A stretch of 64,000 nt of DNA from CAVSRC01 sp963743015 (GTDB lineage Bacteria; Pseudomonadota; Alphaproteobacteria; Rhizobiales; Kaistiaceae): assembly GCA_963743015.1 (NCBI GenBank), contig CAVUOD010000031.1, positions 248,001 through 312,000 on the forward strand, read 5' to 3'. Below the pieces are notes generated by a model. It saw only the letters and a list, made by a program, of their open reading frames with translations. It had not been told where the DNA came from and searched no databases. Below are positions 44,936 through 53,242 of this stretch, piece after piece. Position numbers and translations under genes: made by a program. Every line of letters starts with the position of its first letter. The first letter of the stretch is position 1.

Positions 44936-46231
44936 ATGCTGCAAAAAACGCCCGAAACGGGTGATCCCGTGCGCCAGTCCTCGCCCAACAGCGAGATCGG
45001 CGCTGTTCTCGCCAGCGGCCGCAAATCCGGCCGCCGCCGCCGTGTCGTGACCATCGCCGTGGTCGTCGTGGCGGCCCTGGCCGGCCTCGGCGCCTGGCTC
45101 ATGTCCGGCTCCGGCGGACCATCGGTCACCTATTCGACGCAGCCGGTCACAAAGGGCGACCTCACCGTCACCGTCACGGCGACCGGAACGGTCCAGCCAA
45201 CCAATGAGGTCTCGATCTCGAGCGAGCTGTCCGGCACCGTCCGCTCGGTCGCCGCCGATTACAACGACACGGTGAAGAAGGGCGAGGTGCTGGCCAGGCT
45301 CGACACGGACACGCTCAACGCCAATCTGGCGCTTGCCAAAGCGACGCTGGCGGCGCGCAAGGCGGATGTGGCCCAGGCGCAGGCGACGGTGACGGAGACG
45401 GATATCGGCCTGAAGCGCGCCGTCGACCTTCTGGCGCGCAACGTCTCGTCGCAGCAGACGCTCGATTCGGCCAAGGCCGACAGCGAGCGTGCCAAGGCGG
45501 CGCTGGCCGCGGCAGAGGCGAATGCAAAGATCGCCGAGGCCAATGTCTCGATCGCCCAGACCAACCTCGCCAAGGCCGAAATCCTCTCGCCGATCGACGG
45601 CGTGGTGCTGTCGCGCGACGTCGAGGCGGGCCAGATCGTCGCCTCGTCGCTGTCGGCGCCCACCCTGTTCACGCTCGCCGAGGACCTCACGAACATGCAG
45701 CTCGAAGTCGGCATCGACGAGGCCGACATGGGCAAGGTCAAGCACGGCGACAAGGCCACCTTCACCGTCGAGGCCTATCCGGGCAAGAGCTTCCCGGCGG
45801 AGATCGCGCAGGTGCGCTACTCGCCGGCGACGGTGGAAGGCGTGGTCACCTATACGGCGGTGCTCACCGTCGACAATTCCGACTTGCTGCTCAGGCCGGG
45901 CATGACGGCCACCGCCGACATCACCGTCGAGACGGTCAAGGACGCCATTCAGGTGCCCAATGCGGCGCTGCGCTGGTCGCCACCGGTGACCGCCGAGCGC
46001 AGTTCCGGTCGCGGCGCCGGGCTCTTGGGACTGCTGATGCCACGCCGGCCGGCCAGGAGCCAGCCGCCGGCGGGCGCTACCAACGGCCGCGCCAAGGTCT
46101 GGGTGCTGCGCGACGGTGCGCCGGTCGCCGTGCCGGTCAAGGTCGGCTCCTCCGACGGCACCCATACAGTGGTGACCGGCAAGCTGACGGTCGACGACAA
46201 GGTCATCGTCGCTTCGCGGACGGCATCGTGA
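44936..46231 (+). CDS. macA: MacA-like periplasmic adaptor of an export system
   Basis: Membrane-fusion protein of 431 residues. A basic N terminus (SGRKSGRRRR) and one membrane segment (VVTIAVVVVAALAGLGAWLM) precede the lipoyl halves (SELSGTVRSVAADYNDTVKK and ILSPIDGVVLSRDVEAGQIV), a coiled-coil hairpin of about 100 Ala-rich residues, and beta-barrel domains. A GLLMPRRPARSQPPAG insertion before the last domain is low-complexity. A GTG at 44897 would add 13 residues. It heads a three-gene export operon. Confidence 0.88.
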   Translation: MLQKTPETGDPVRQSSPNSEIGAVLASGRKSGRRRRVVTIAVVVVAALAGLGAWLMSGSGGPSVTYSTQPVTKGDLTVTVTATGTVQPTNEVSISSELSGTVRSVAADYNDTVKKGEVLARLDTDTLNANLALAKATLAARKADVAQAQATVTETDIGLKRAVDLLARNVSSQQTLDSAKADSERAKAALAAAEANAKIAEANVSIAQTNLAKAEILSPIDGVVLSRDVEAGQIVASSLSAPTLFTLAEDLTNMQLEVGIDEADMGKVKHGDKATFTVEAYPGKSFPAEIAQVRYSPATVEGVVTYTAVLTVDNSDLLLRPGMTATADITVETVKDAIQVPNAALRWSPPVTAERSSGRGAGLLGLLMPRRPARSQPPAGATNGRAKVWVLRDGAPVAVPVKVGSSDGTHTVVTGKLTVDDKVIVASRTAS

Positions 46232-46241
46232 GGGCGCGGCC

Positions 46242-46943
46242 ATGGACGCGCCGCTGATCGAATTCCGCCAGGTGACCAAGACCTACGGCAGTGGCGACGC
46301 GGAGGTGGCGGCATTGAAGGGCGTCGATTTCGCCATTCCGCGTGGCGAATTCGTCGCCATCATGGGCCCCAGCGGCTCGGGCAAGTCGACGGCGATGAAC
46401 ATCCTCGGCTGCCTCGACCGGCCGACCTCGGGCACCTATGCCTTCGACGGCGCCAATGTCGGCGATCTCGATGCCGCCCATCAGGCGTTGATCCGCCGCC
46501 ATTTCATCGGCTTCGTCTTCCAGGGCTTCAACCTGTTGCCGCGCACCTCGGCGATCGAGAACGTCGAGCTGCCGCTGATCTATCGCGGCATGCGCGCGGC
46601 CGAGCGGCGGCGCGTGGGGCTCGACGCGCTGGCCAAGGTCGGGCTGGCCGACCGCGCCCATCACGACCCCAACGAGCTCTCCGGCGGCCAGCAGCAGCGT
46701 GTCGCCATTGCCCGGGCCATCGTCACCAGCCCGCAGGTGATTCTCGCCGACGAGCCGACCGGCAATCTCGATACGGCGACCAGCCGCGACATCATGAACC
46801 TGCTCACCGCGCTCAACCGCGAGGTCGGCATCACCGTGGTCATGGTCACCCACGAGCACGACATGGCGGACTACGCCCATCGCGTGATCCATTTCCTCGA
46901 CGGCGAGATCGCCCATGACGGGCCATCGGCGGAGGCTGCCTGA
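46242..46943 (+). CDS. MacB-type ABC transporter ATP-binding protein
   Basis: A 233-residue ATPase of the LolD/MacB group. Walker A is GPSGSGKSTAMNIL, the Q-loop VFQGFNLLPRTSA, the signature LSGGQQQRVAIARAI, Walker B VILADEPTGNLDT, and the switch His in VMVTHEHDMA. Here the ATPase and permease are separate proteins, unlike E. coli MacB. The permease starts 1 base after the stop. Confidence 0.92.
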   Translation: MDAPLIEFRQVTKTYGSGDAEVAALKGVDFAIPRGEFVAIMGPSGSGKSTAMNILGCLDRPTSGTYAFDGANVGDLDAAHQALIRRHFIGFVFQGFNLLPRTSAIENVELPLIYRGMRAAERRRVGLDALAKVGLADRAHHDPNELSGGQQQRVAIARAIVTSPQVILADEPTGNLDTATSRDIMNLLTALNREVGITVVMVTHEHDMADYAHRVIHFLDGEIAHDGPSAEAA

Positions 46944-46944
46944 C

Positions 46945-48156
46945 ATGCTCGTCGAAACCCTCAAGCTGTCGCTGCGCACCATCATGCGCAATGCGCTGCG
47001 CTCGTTCCTCACCGTGCTCGGCATCGTCATCGGCGTGGCCGCGGTCATCGTCATGGTGGCGCTCGGCCAGGGCACCACGGCGCAGGTGACCAACGACGTC
47101 GCCAAGCTCGGCTCGAACCTCTTGATGGTGCGCGCCGCGCGCGGCGGACCGGGACCGGACGTCGCCGGTGCCGCCACCAAGAACTTCGACCAGCGCGACG
47201 TGGCAGCGCTCGCCACCCAGGTGCAGGGCATCCGCGTCGTGGCGCCGGCCGCCAGCAGCAACATGACCGCGGTCTATGGCAGCGCCAACCACGCCATGCA
47301 GGTCACCGGCACCGACAACCGCTTCTTCGATGCGCGCGACTGGCCGGTGGTCGAGGGGCGCGAATTCACCGATGCGGAGCTGCAGTCGGGCGCCGCCGTG
47401 TGCGTTCTCGGCAGCACCACCAAGACCGATCTGTTCGGCCAGACCGAGGCGCTCGGCGCCACCATCCGCCTGAAGCAGATTGCCTGCAAGGTGATCGGCA
47501 TCCTCGAGACCAAGGGCGCATCGGGCTTCGGCCAGGACCAGGACGACACGGTGGTGATGCCGCTGAAGACCGTCCAGCGCCGCATCACCGGCAATAACGA
47601 CGTGCCGCTGATCTTCGTCGCCGTGGCGGACGGCTATACGACGGCCGAGGTCACCAACAGCATCGAGGAGCTGTTCCGCGAGCGCCGTCACATCGCGCCC
47701 GGCGAGCGCGACACGTTCAACGTCTTCGACACCGCCCAGATCGCCAACATGCTGACCAGCATCACCGGCGTGCTCACCGGCCTGTTGTCGGCGGTGGCCG
47801 GCGTCAGCCTGCTGGTCGGCGGCATCGGCATCATGAACATCATGCTGGTGTCGGTGACCGAGCGCACGCGCGAGATCGGCATCCGTCTGGCCATCGGCGC
47901 GGAGGCCGGCCAGGTGCTCCTGCAGTTCCTGGTCGAGGCGATCGTGCTGTCGCTGTTCGGCGGCGTGGTCGGCGTGCTGGTCGGCTTCTCGCTGTCGGCG
48001 GTCGCCGCCAGCTTCCTGCATGTGCCGCTGGTCATCGACCCGCGCATCGTCGCCATCGCCTTCCTGTTCTCGGCGGCGGTGGGCGTCATCTTCGGCTACT
48101 TCCCGGCGCGCCGCGCCGCCCGCCTCGATCCCATCGAGGCGCTCAGGCACGAATAG
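46945..48156 (+). CDS. MacB-type ABC transporter permease
   Basis: A 403-residue permease of the MacB/FtsX superfamily: an N-terminal span (LRSFLTVLGIVIGVAAVIVM), a large periplasmic domain (VLGSTTKTDLFG, TVVMPLKTVQRRITG) and three C-terminal spans (GVSLLVGGIGIMNIMLVSVT, VLLQFLVEAIVLSLFGGVVG, AIAFLFSAAVGVIFGYFPA), ending ARRAARLDPIEALRHE. With its two upstream neighbours it should drive export of a peptide, antibiotic or lipid from the periplasm. No outer-membrane TolC is adjacent. Confidence 0.92.
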   Translation: MLVETLKLSLRTIMRNALRSFLTVLGIVIGVAAVIVMVALGQGTTAQVTNDVAKLGSNLLMVRAARGGPGPDVAGAATKNFDQRDVAALATQVQGIRVVAPAASSNMTAVYGSANHAMQVTGTDNRFFDARDWPVVEGREFTDAELQSGAAVCVLGSTTKTDLFGQTEALGATIRLKQIACKVIGILETKGASGFGQDQDDTVVMPLKTVQRRITGNNDVPLIFVAVADGYTTAEVTNSIEELFRERRHIAPGERDTFNVFDTAQIANMLTSITGVLTGLLSAVAGVSLLVGGIGIMNIMLVSVTERTREIGIRLAIGAEAGQVLLQFLVEAIVLSLFGGVVGVLVGFSLSAVAASFLHVPLVIDPRIVAIAFLFSAAVGVIFGYFPARRAARLDPIEALRHE

Positions 48157-48183
48157 GCAAAGCCGGATCGGCATTTCCCGAAG

Positions 48184-48286
48184 CGCCTCCCCAATCTCCC
48201 CCTCCCCCTTGGTGGGGGAGGGCTTCCGGCCTTGGCTTCGCAGCGAGCGCAGTGAGCGAGAAGCTTAGGCCGGAAGGGAGAGGGGG
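48184..48286. repeat. Intergenic palindromic repeat, copy E
   Basis: Shares its layout with copy G (51893): ctccccctcccccttg, then gggggagggcttccggcc, a variable inner hairpin (gcgagcgcagtgagcg), then gaagcttaggccggaaggga. The outer arms (cttccggcc and ggccggaag) pair. Confidence 0.75.
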
Positions 48287-48412
48287 ACACCGGTGCGGCT
48301 ACAGCAAAGCGGCGATGGAGCCGGCCGCGCCGGCGCATGCAAGGCCCAGTTCCCGCGCACACGGCGCGCGCCTGTCGCGCTCGTGGCTTCCCTCGGTGCT
48401 TCACCCCTCACC

Positions 48413-48475
48413 CTGTTTTTCTAGGCTCGCTCCGCTCGCCAAGAAAAACAGCCCTCTCCCGCAGGGGGAGAGGGG
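48413..48475. repeat. Intergenic palindromic repeat, copy F (two hairpins)
   Basis: Hairpin 1 (48413-48451) pairs ctgtttttct with aagaaaaacag around a gctcgctccgctcgc core. Hairpin 2 (48453-48475) is ccctctcccgcagggggagaggg. Both lie between the MacB permease and the convergent S1C gene and could end transcription from either side. Confidence 0.65.
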
Positions 48476-48542
48476 GGCTGGGGCTGGCGTCCGCAGGAAA
48501 TGCCCGGCGACAGCGGCGGCCGCGCCCTGGGAGGCGTCGCCC

Positions 48543-49517
48543 TCAGTGCAGGCTCGGCCCCTTGAGGAAGCGGTTGCGGTCGCCCGATGGCACCGTGATG
48601 TCGAGCGGGCGGCCGTCGCGGTGCACGGTCATCGGCACCTTGACGCCGGCATCGCCGAGCGACCAGATCTTGCGGAAGAGGCCGGCGAGACCCGTGACCC
48701 GCATGCCGCCGACGGAGAGCACGATGTCGCCCTCGCGCAAGCGCCCGGCCGGCGGGGCCCTTGCCGGAGACGCCGGCAATCACGACGCGATCGTCGACTT
48801 CGGTCGCATAGAGGCCGAGCCACGGCCGCGGCGGCCGGTTGGGCTGACCCATCATCAACATGTCGTCGAGGATCGGCTTCAACAGGTCGATCGGCACATA
48901 CATGTTGAGCGGCACGCCCTCGCCCTCGTCGGTCGCCTGTTCGAGCTGCAGCGAGCCGATGCCGATCAGCCGCCCGTCGCCGCCGATCAAGCCGGTGCCG
49001 CCCCGATAGGGGTGGGCGGGCGCGGTGAAGATCGCCTCGTCGAGCAGATATTCCCAATAGCCGGCGAATTCCTGCCGGGCGACCACTTTTGCGGCGAGCG
49101 AATGGCCGGCGCCGCCGGCACCGGCGGCGACCACCGGCGCGCCCGGCACGGCATCATCCGAATTGCCGAGCCGCAACGCCGGCATGTCGAGCCGGCCGAG
49201 CGCCTGCACGAGGCCGAAGCCGGTGTCCTGGTCGTAGCCGATCGGGGTGGCGGCGACGATGCGGCCGTCGGCGAGCGTCAGCCAGATCTCGCTGGCCTCG
49301 GTGACCAGATAGCCGATGGTGAGGATGACGCCGTCATCGCGGATGATGACGCCATTGCCGCTGCGCTCGGTGCCGAGAATGTCGGCGGTGAAGGCGTCGA
49401 CGGGCACGACCGAGCGGATGCCGACCATCGCCCGCAGTGCCGCGTCGAGGTCGAAACCATAGTCTTCGGCATGCGGTGCCACTTCGGGGGCACTCTCCAG
49501 TCGAACGAAACCGCCAT
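48543..49517 (-). CDS. S1C trypsin-like PDZ protein lacking the catalytic triad, two indels
   Basis: Has the HtrA/DegP plan: a two-barrel protease region (SGNGVIIRDDGVILTIGYLV; IWLTLADGRIVAATPIG) and a C-terminal PDZ domain (LREGDIVLSVGGMRVTGLAG). Every triad position is changed: TNNHVV is TIGYLV (His to Tyr), TDLAV is TGFGL (Asp to Gly), and GNSGG is YRGGT (Ser to Arg). It also lacks a clear signal peptide. It is probably a binding or scaffold protein. One base is gained near 48770 and one lost near 49490; corrected from ATG 49517 it is 324 residues (MAVSFDWESAPEVAPHAED). Uncorrected, it starts at GTG 49482. Confidence 0.83.
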
Positions 49518-49614
49518 GGCGCTGCTCCTCGGGACGCCTCCTCCCTCAGTTATTCTATTTAGGCAATTCGGGCGGGGATGTGGAGGGGGGCGGCGGTAGG
49601 CGATCGATTTGCTG

Positions 49615-50071
49615 CTAGCCGGCGGCGCCGAATAGCCGTGGATCATATGCCGCCCGCAATATGGAGACGATCCGGACGCGCCCGGCGTCAGGATGGAGCG
49701 GATTGAGAAGGATATTCCATGCTCTCGGAACGATGACCGACGGGACCCGGTGGATTGCGGTGGTCCGGCTTTCCAGCCACCGGTCGCCAAGCGCGCGGGT
49801 GTACGCGAGGTTCGTGCCCCATTCGGGAACTCCCGAAAGGTCTAGGCAAGGAATCGGCAATGCCGCCTGGAACGTCGACCTCAAGCAGCTGATAGGTCGC
49901 CGGCAGGTCGCTCGCCTCGATTTCCGAGCCCACCAGATTCTCCAGGAGCGCCAGTGCCGGATGTTCGGCAAGGTACACGATCGGCCGGCCTCGCGTGTGC
50001 CAGCGTGCCGATGCCCGCTTGCCGCCTTCGCCCGAAAGATCGGCGTAGTTCGAGATGCGCCAGATGCGCAC
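49615..50071 (-). CDS. RES domain toxin, one indel
   Basis: Toxin of a RES-Xre type II system; characterised RES toxins break down NAD+. MRIWRISNYADLSGEGGKRA gives the N-terminal Arg/Tyr block, then ARWHTRGRPIVYLAEHPALA (the GxPxxY and first helix) and LLENLV. After a +1 indel near 49860 the frame continues WGTNLAYTRALGDRWLES and SVIVPRAWNILLNPLHPD (the Ser/Val-Pro and Asn-Pro-x-His blocks). The corrected length is 151 residues. It starts 12 bases after the antitoxin stop. Confidence 0.88.
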
Positions 50072-50083
50072 GGCGCGCCGCGC

Positions 50084-50522
50084 TCAGGCTACCATGCCGA
50101 AGTCGATACGCTGCAGCATGTCTTCCACCACCCGCGCCCCGGCTTCGCTGCCCAGAAATGCCAGCGGGGTGGCGCCGTCGAGATGGCGCTTTGGCTTCCG
50201 CAGCCACCGGTTGGCCTTGTCGGCGTCGCCGAAGACGCGGGTGGCGAGGCTCGCCACTCGTTCCAGCCGCAGCGCCTTGTCGGTCTCCTCGACCGACAGG
50301 GGCTCGTTTGCCGCCTGCCGACGCGCCAGCGTGCGTTTCGGCACAACGAGTGCGTGGATTTCGGCCTGCGAGTAGCCTTGTTTCGCGAGGACGCCGAGAG
50401 CGGCCGGTGTGGCGCGAAATCATTGGCGACTTGGGCAGGGCCGCGTCTGCGATGTCGCGCACGACAACCTCGCGCGCTTCTGCGGCAGCCGATGTCTGCG
50501 GGGAACGTCTGTGAGAAGCCAT
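50084..50522 (-). CDS. Xre/MbcA/ParS-type antitoxin, one indel
   Basis: Antitoxin paired with the RES toxin. An N-terminal region (MASHRRSPQTSAAAEAREVV) leads into an Xre-like helix-turn-helix (GYSQAEIHALVVPKRTLARR in the second frame) and the toxin-binding DUF2384 domain: LRLERVASLATRVFGDADKA, then GATPLAFLGSEAGARVVEDM ending LQRIDFGMVA. A +1 indel near 50390 divides it; corrected length is 145 residues. Such antitoxins normally repress their own operon. Confidence 0.86.
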
Positions 50523-50707
50523 GTCAGTGCCATATGCCTCGCTTCATCAACAATATGGCAATGCGGGCGGCGTTTGTCGAGGCAGTGCAGCCGGATGTCG
50601 CTGTGCTCCCCCGCCCCCCTTCACATGGCTGTCACAGCCCGTATAGAGTATGCGCCGCACCGGAGGCCTAACCTTCGGGCATTACGGATAGAATCAGGAA
50701 GGCGTCA

Positions 50708-51265
50708 GTGAATATCGCTGTTTCGCCGGGGTCCAATCCGGCGCTCGTGCTCAATGCCGATTACCGTCCGCTCAGCTACTATCCGCTGTCGCTGTGGTCG
50801 TGGCAGGACGCCATCAAGGCGGTGTTCCTGGAGCGCGTGAACATCGTTTCGGAATACGATACGGCGGTTCACAGCCCTTCCTTCTCGATGAAGCTGCCCT
50901 CGGTGGTGTCGCTCAAGACCTATGTCAAGCCGGCGCGCCACCCGGCGTTCACGCGCTTCAACGTGTTCCTGCGCGACCGCTTCGCCTGTCAGTATTGCGG
51001 TACGCGGGACGATCTGACCTTCGATCACCTCGTGCCGAGATCGCGCGGCGGCCAGACGACGTGGGACAACGTCGTCGCCGCCTGCTCGTCATGCAACTTG
51101 AGGAAGGGTGGCCTGAGCACCGGCGAAGCGCGCATGTGGCCGTCGCAGATGCCCTTCCAGCCGACCGTGGCGCAGCTCCACAATAACGGCCGTCATTTCC
51201 CGCCGAACTACCTTCACAATTCGTGGATGGACTATCTCTACTGGGACACCGAACTGGAGCCCTGA
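50708..51265 (+). CDS. HNH endonuclease family protein
   Basis: A 185-residue protein from a GTG at 50708. The N-terminal part, ALVLNADYRPLSYYPLSLWS, is conserved in a widespread alphaproteobacterial/cyanobacterial HNH family. The HNH core has CQYCGTRDDLTFDHLVPRSR, with the first Cys pair and the catalytic His in DHLVPR, then Asn in WDNVVAACSSCNLRKG with the second Cys pair. The end is PPNYLHNSWMDYLYWDTELE. It lacks RuvC domains, so it is not an IscB. Its target is unknown. A non-coding, structured region follows. Confidence 0.9.
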   Translation: MNIAVSPGSNPALVLNADYRPLSYYPLSLWSWQDAIKAVFLERVNIVSEYDTAVHSPSFSMKLPSVVSLKTYVKPARHPAFTRFNVFLRDRFACQYCGTRDDLTFDHLVPRSRGGQTTWDNVVAACSSCNLRKGGLSTGEARMWPSQMPFQPTVAQLHNNGRHFPPNYLHNSWMDYLYWDTELEP

Positions 51266-51449
51266 GGATCCCGGGGCTGCGGCAATTGGTTTGCCGGCAC
51301 TCCGGTTCCGCTGCCGCCCGATTTCCGTTCGCAACCACGCAGCCGTGCCCCCTCGATCCGTCGTCCTCCGCAGGCACCGGCGTGAAACACCCGGCGGCTG
51401 CGGGAAAATAAATCTGTCCCCGCCCCCTCAAACCCATGAGACGATGCTC

Positions 51450-51790
51450 GCGTCCGCTCCCGAGAAAGGGGTCCCGTGTCGACCGGAACTTCATGGGGGG
51501 AGCGGAGCGGTGCCCCCGCCCGGGAGAGGCTTCCGACCTTTCCCCTGCGGGGCGTTCCCGGCGGGATCGTCGGTCTTGCGACCGGCTGGCCTTAAGGGCC
51601 TGAGCCTCGTCTACCTTCGGGGTAAAGAGCCTGCCGGGAGACGGGATAAAATCGCCGCGGCGGGCGCTCGGGCGAGCGCCCCAGTTTCGCGGAGTAACCG
51701 CACGGCATTCGCCGGGCGCCCGCCACCCCCTTATGCCTTCGGGCAGAGGGACGCTCTTTGAAAGGCTCATAGCTCGGAGCAAATCGCTCG
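51450..51790 (+). ncRNA. Candidate structured RNA downstream of the HNH gene
   Basis: A dense series of hairpins in one direction: gggggagcggagcggtgccccc; cccctgcgggg; ggtcttgcgacc; ggccttaagggcc; taccttcggggta with a UUCG-type loop; gggcgctcgggcgagcgccc (8-bp stem); gcggagtaaccgc. Single-stranded stretches ggggtaaagag, gggataaaatc and gagtaac lie between. gagaggct (51525) can pair with agcctcg (51603), closing a multi-branch domain. From memory the ggtaaag and gagtaa elements recall HEARO/omega-type RNAs; I could not test this. The strand is inferred from the UUCG and GNRA-like loops. Confidence 0.4.
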
Positions 51791-51892
51791 CGAGAACGAG
51801 AAGGCATGTCCCGGTGGGATGAGGAGAGCGTGCCGATACCGCCCCGTCCCCCAAACACAGGCCGTGCAGTGATACCGAGGAGGTTGGCCTTG

Positions 51893-51982
51893 CTCCCCCT
51901 CGCCCCTTGCGGGAGAGGGCTTTCGGCCTTGGCCTCGCAGGGCGCAAAGCGCCCGAGAGGCTTAGGACGGAAGGGAGAGGGG
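51893..51982. repeat. Intergenic palindromic repeat, copy G
   Basis: Same order of blocks as copy E: ctccccctcgccccttgc, gggagagggctttcggcc, an inner hairpin (gggcgcaaagcgccc), then gagaggcttaggacggaag and ggagagggg. Confidence 0.75.
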
Positions 51983-52190
51983 TAAGGGCACGGCGCTCGA
52001 TGCCCGTGTCCCGGGCGCAGCGCGGCATGGAATGACGCGCTCTGCGCTGCGTCCGGGGAACGGGAGGCGGTGATGCAATGGGGCAGCATGACCGGTGCGA
52101 CCGGTGCCCACTCGGTGCCGGGGTGTGCCGCCGGCCTGCGATTGCTACACTGACCGGGCACATCCCGCGTCCCGACGAACCCGGAGGCAC

Positions 52191-53235
52191 ATGGCCTTCA
52201 AGCTGATCGAAGTGGTAACGCCGGAGGACCGCGTTCAGGCGGTGCTTGCGATCGCCGAGGAACTCGACGTCGATGACGTCCAGAAGGCACCGGCGCCGCT
52301 CGCAGACGGTCGCCGGATGATCCGGCTGGTGGTCGGCGAGATCGACCGGCAGGGCCTGCTCGACCGTCTGCAGGGCGCTCTCGGCAAGTCGGAGAACTGG
52401 CGCATCGTCATGCTGCCGACCGATGCCGTCATCCCGTTCGAGGAGCCGGAGGAGGAAAAAGAGAAACCGGAAGGAGAGGACGCGGGCCAGGAGGAGGACG
52501 AGGGGAAGAAGCAGGAAGAGCAGGCCCGCGCCTCGCGCGAGGAGCTCTACCATCTGGTCGAAGGCGGCGTGCGCACCGACAGCAATTTCATCCTGCTGGT
52601 CTTCCTGTCGACGGTGGTCGCCTCGGTCGGTCTGGAGCAGGACAGCGTCGCCATCCTGATCGGCGCCATGGTCATCGCGCCGCTTCTCGGGCCGAACGTT
52701 GCCTTCGCCTTCGGCGCCGCCATCGGCGACCGCACGCTGATGCTCTCGGCCTCCAAGGCGACTGTGCTCGGCGTGGTGCTGAGCATCCTGATCGCCGGCA
52801 TGCTTGCCTTCCTGATCGCGCCCAACGTCGCCAGTCACGAACTCATGGCGCGCACATCGGTCGATTATGCCGGCATCGCGCTGGCGCTCGCCTCGGGTGC
52901 TGCCGCTGCGCTCTCGGTCACCACCGGCCTGTCGAGCGACGCTGGTCGGCGTCATGGTCGCGGTCGCCCTGCTGCCGCCGGCGGTGACGGTCGGTATCAT
53001 GCTGGCGGCCGGCAATGCAGGTCTGGCCATCGGCGCCGCCATGCTGCTGGTCGCCAACATAGCCTGCGTGAACCTGGCGGCGCAGCTCGTCTTTCTGGTC
53101 AAGGGCATCAAGCCGAGGACGTGGTCCGAACGGAAGAGCGCGCGGCGCGCCGTCACCGTCAACATCGCCACCTGGATCGCGCTGATCGCCGTGCTGGTCG
53201 GGATCATTGCGTGGCGCCAGACGGCACCGGTTTGA
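52191..53235 (+). CDS. TIGR00341 / DUF389 membrane protein, one indel
   Basis: A soluble N-terminal domain (MAFKLIEVVTPEDRVQAVLA), an acidic Glu/Lys-rich linker (EEPEEEKEKPEGEDAGQEED), and the DUF389 membrane region: TDSNFILLVFLSTVVASVGL, DSVAILIGAMVIAPLLGPNV (family signature), then after a +1 indel near 52940 VGVMVAVALLPPAVTVGIML and NIACVNLAAQLVFLVKGI. The corrected length is 347 residues. The ATG follows a ggagg site. The function is unknown. Confidence 0.86.
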
Positions 53236-53242
53236 GCGCGCC

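Larger units (their letters stand above)
51266..52190. other. 925-bp non-coding region, hairpin rich
   Basis: No convincing gene in either strand. It contains the candidate structured RNA (51450-51790), repeat copy G (51893-51982), and otherwise unassigned G/C-rich sequence. Long antisense frames here have no recognisable protein pattern. Confidence 0.6.

Noticed and set aside
50708..51265. HNH gene as an IscB/Cas9-like nuclease
   Set aside because: At 185 residues it lacks RuvC motifs and the PLMP region; only the HNH domain is present.
51590..51660. Cobalamin riboswitch (cctgccgggagacgggat looks slightly like a B12 box)
   Set aside because: The order of the bases differs from the B12 box and no cobalamin gene lies downstream.
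51450..51790. RNase P RNA, tmRNA, SRP RNA or 6S RNA
   Set aside because: None of their universal core sequences could be found in either strand.
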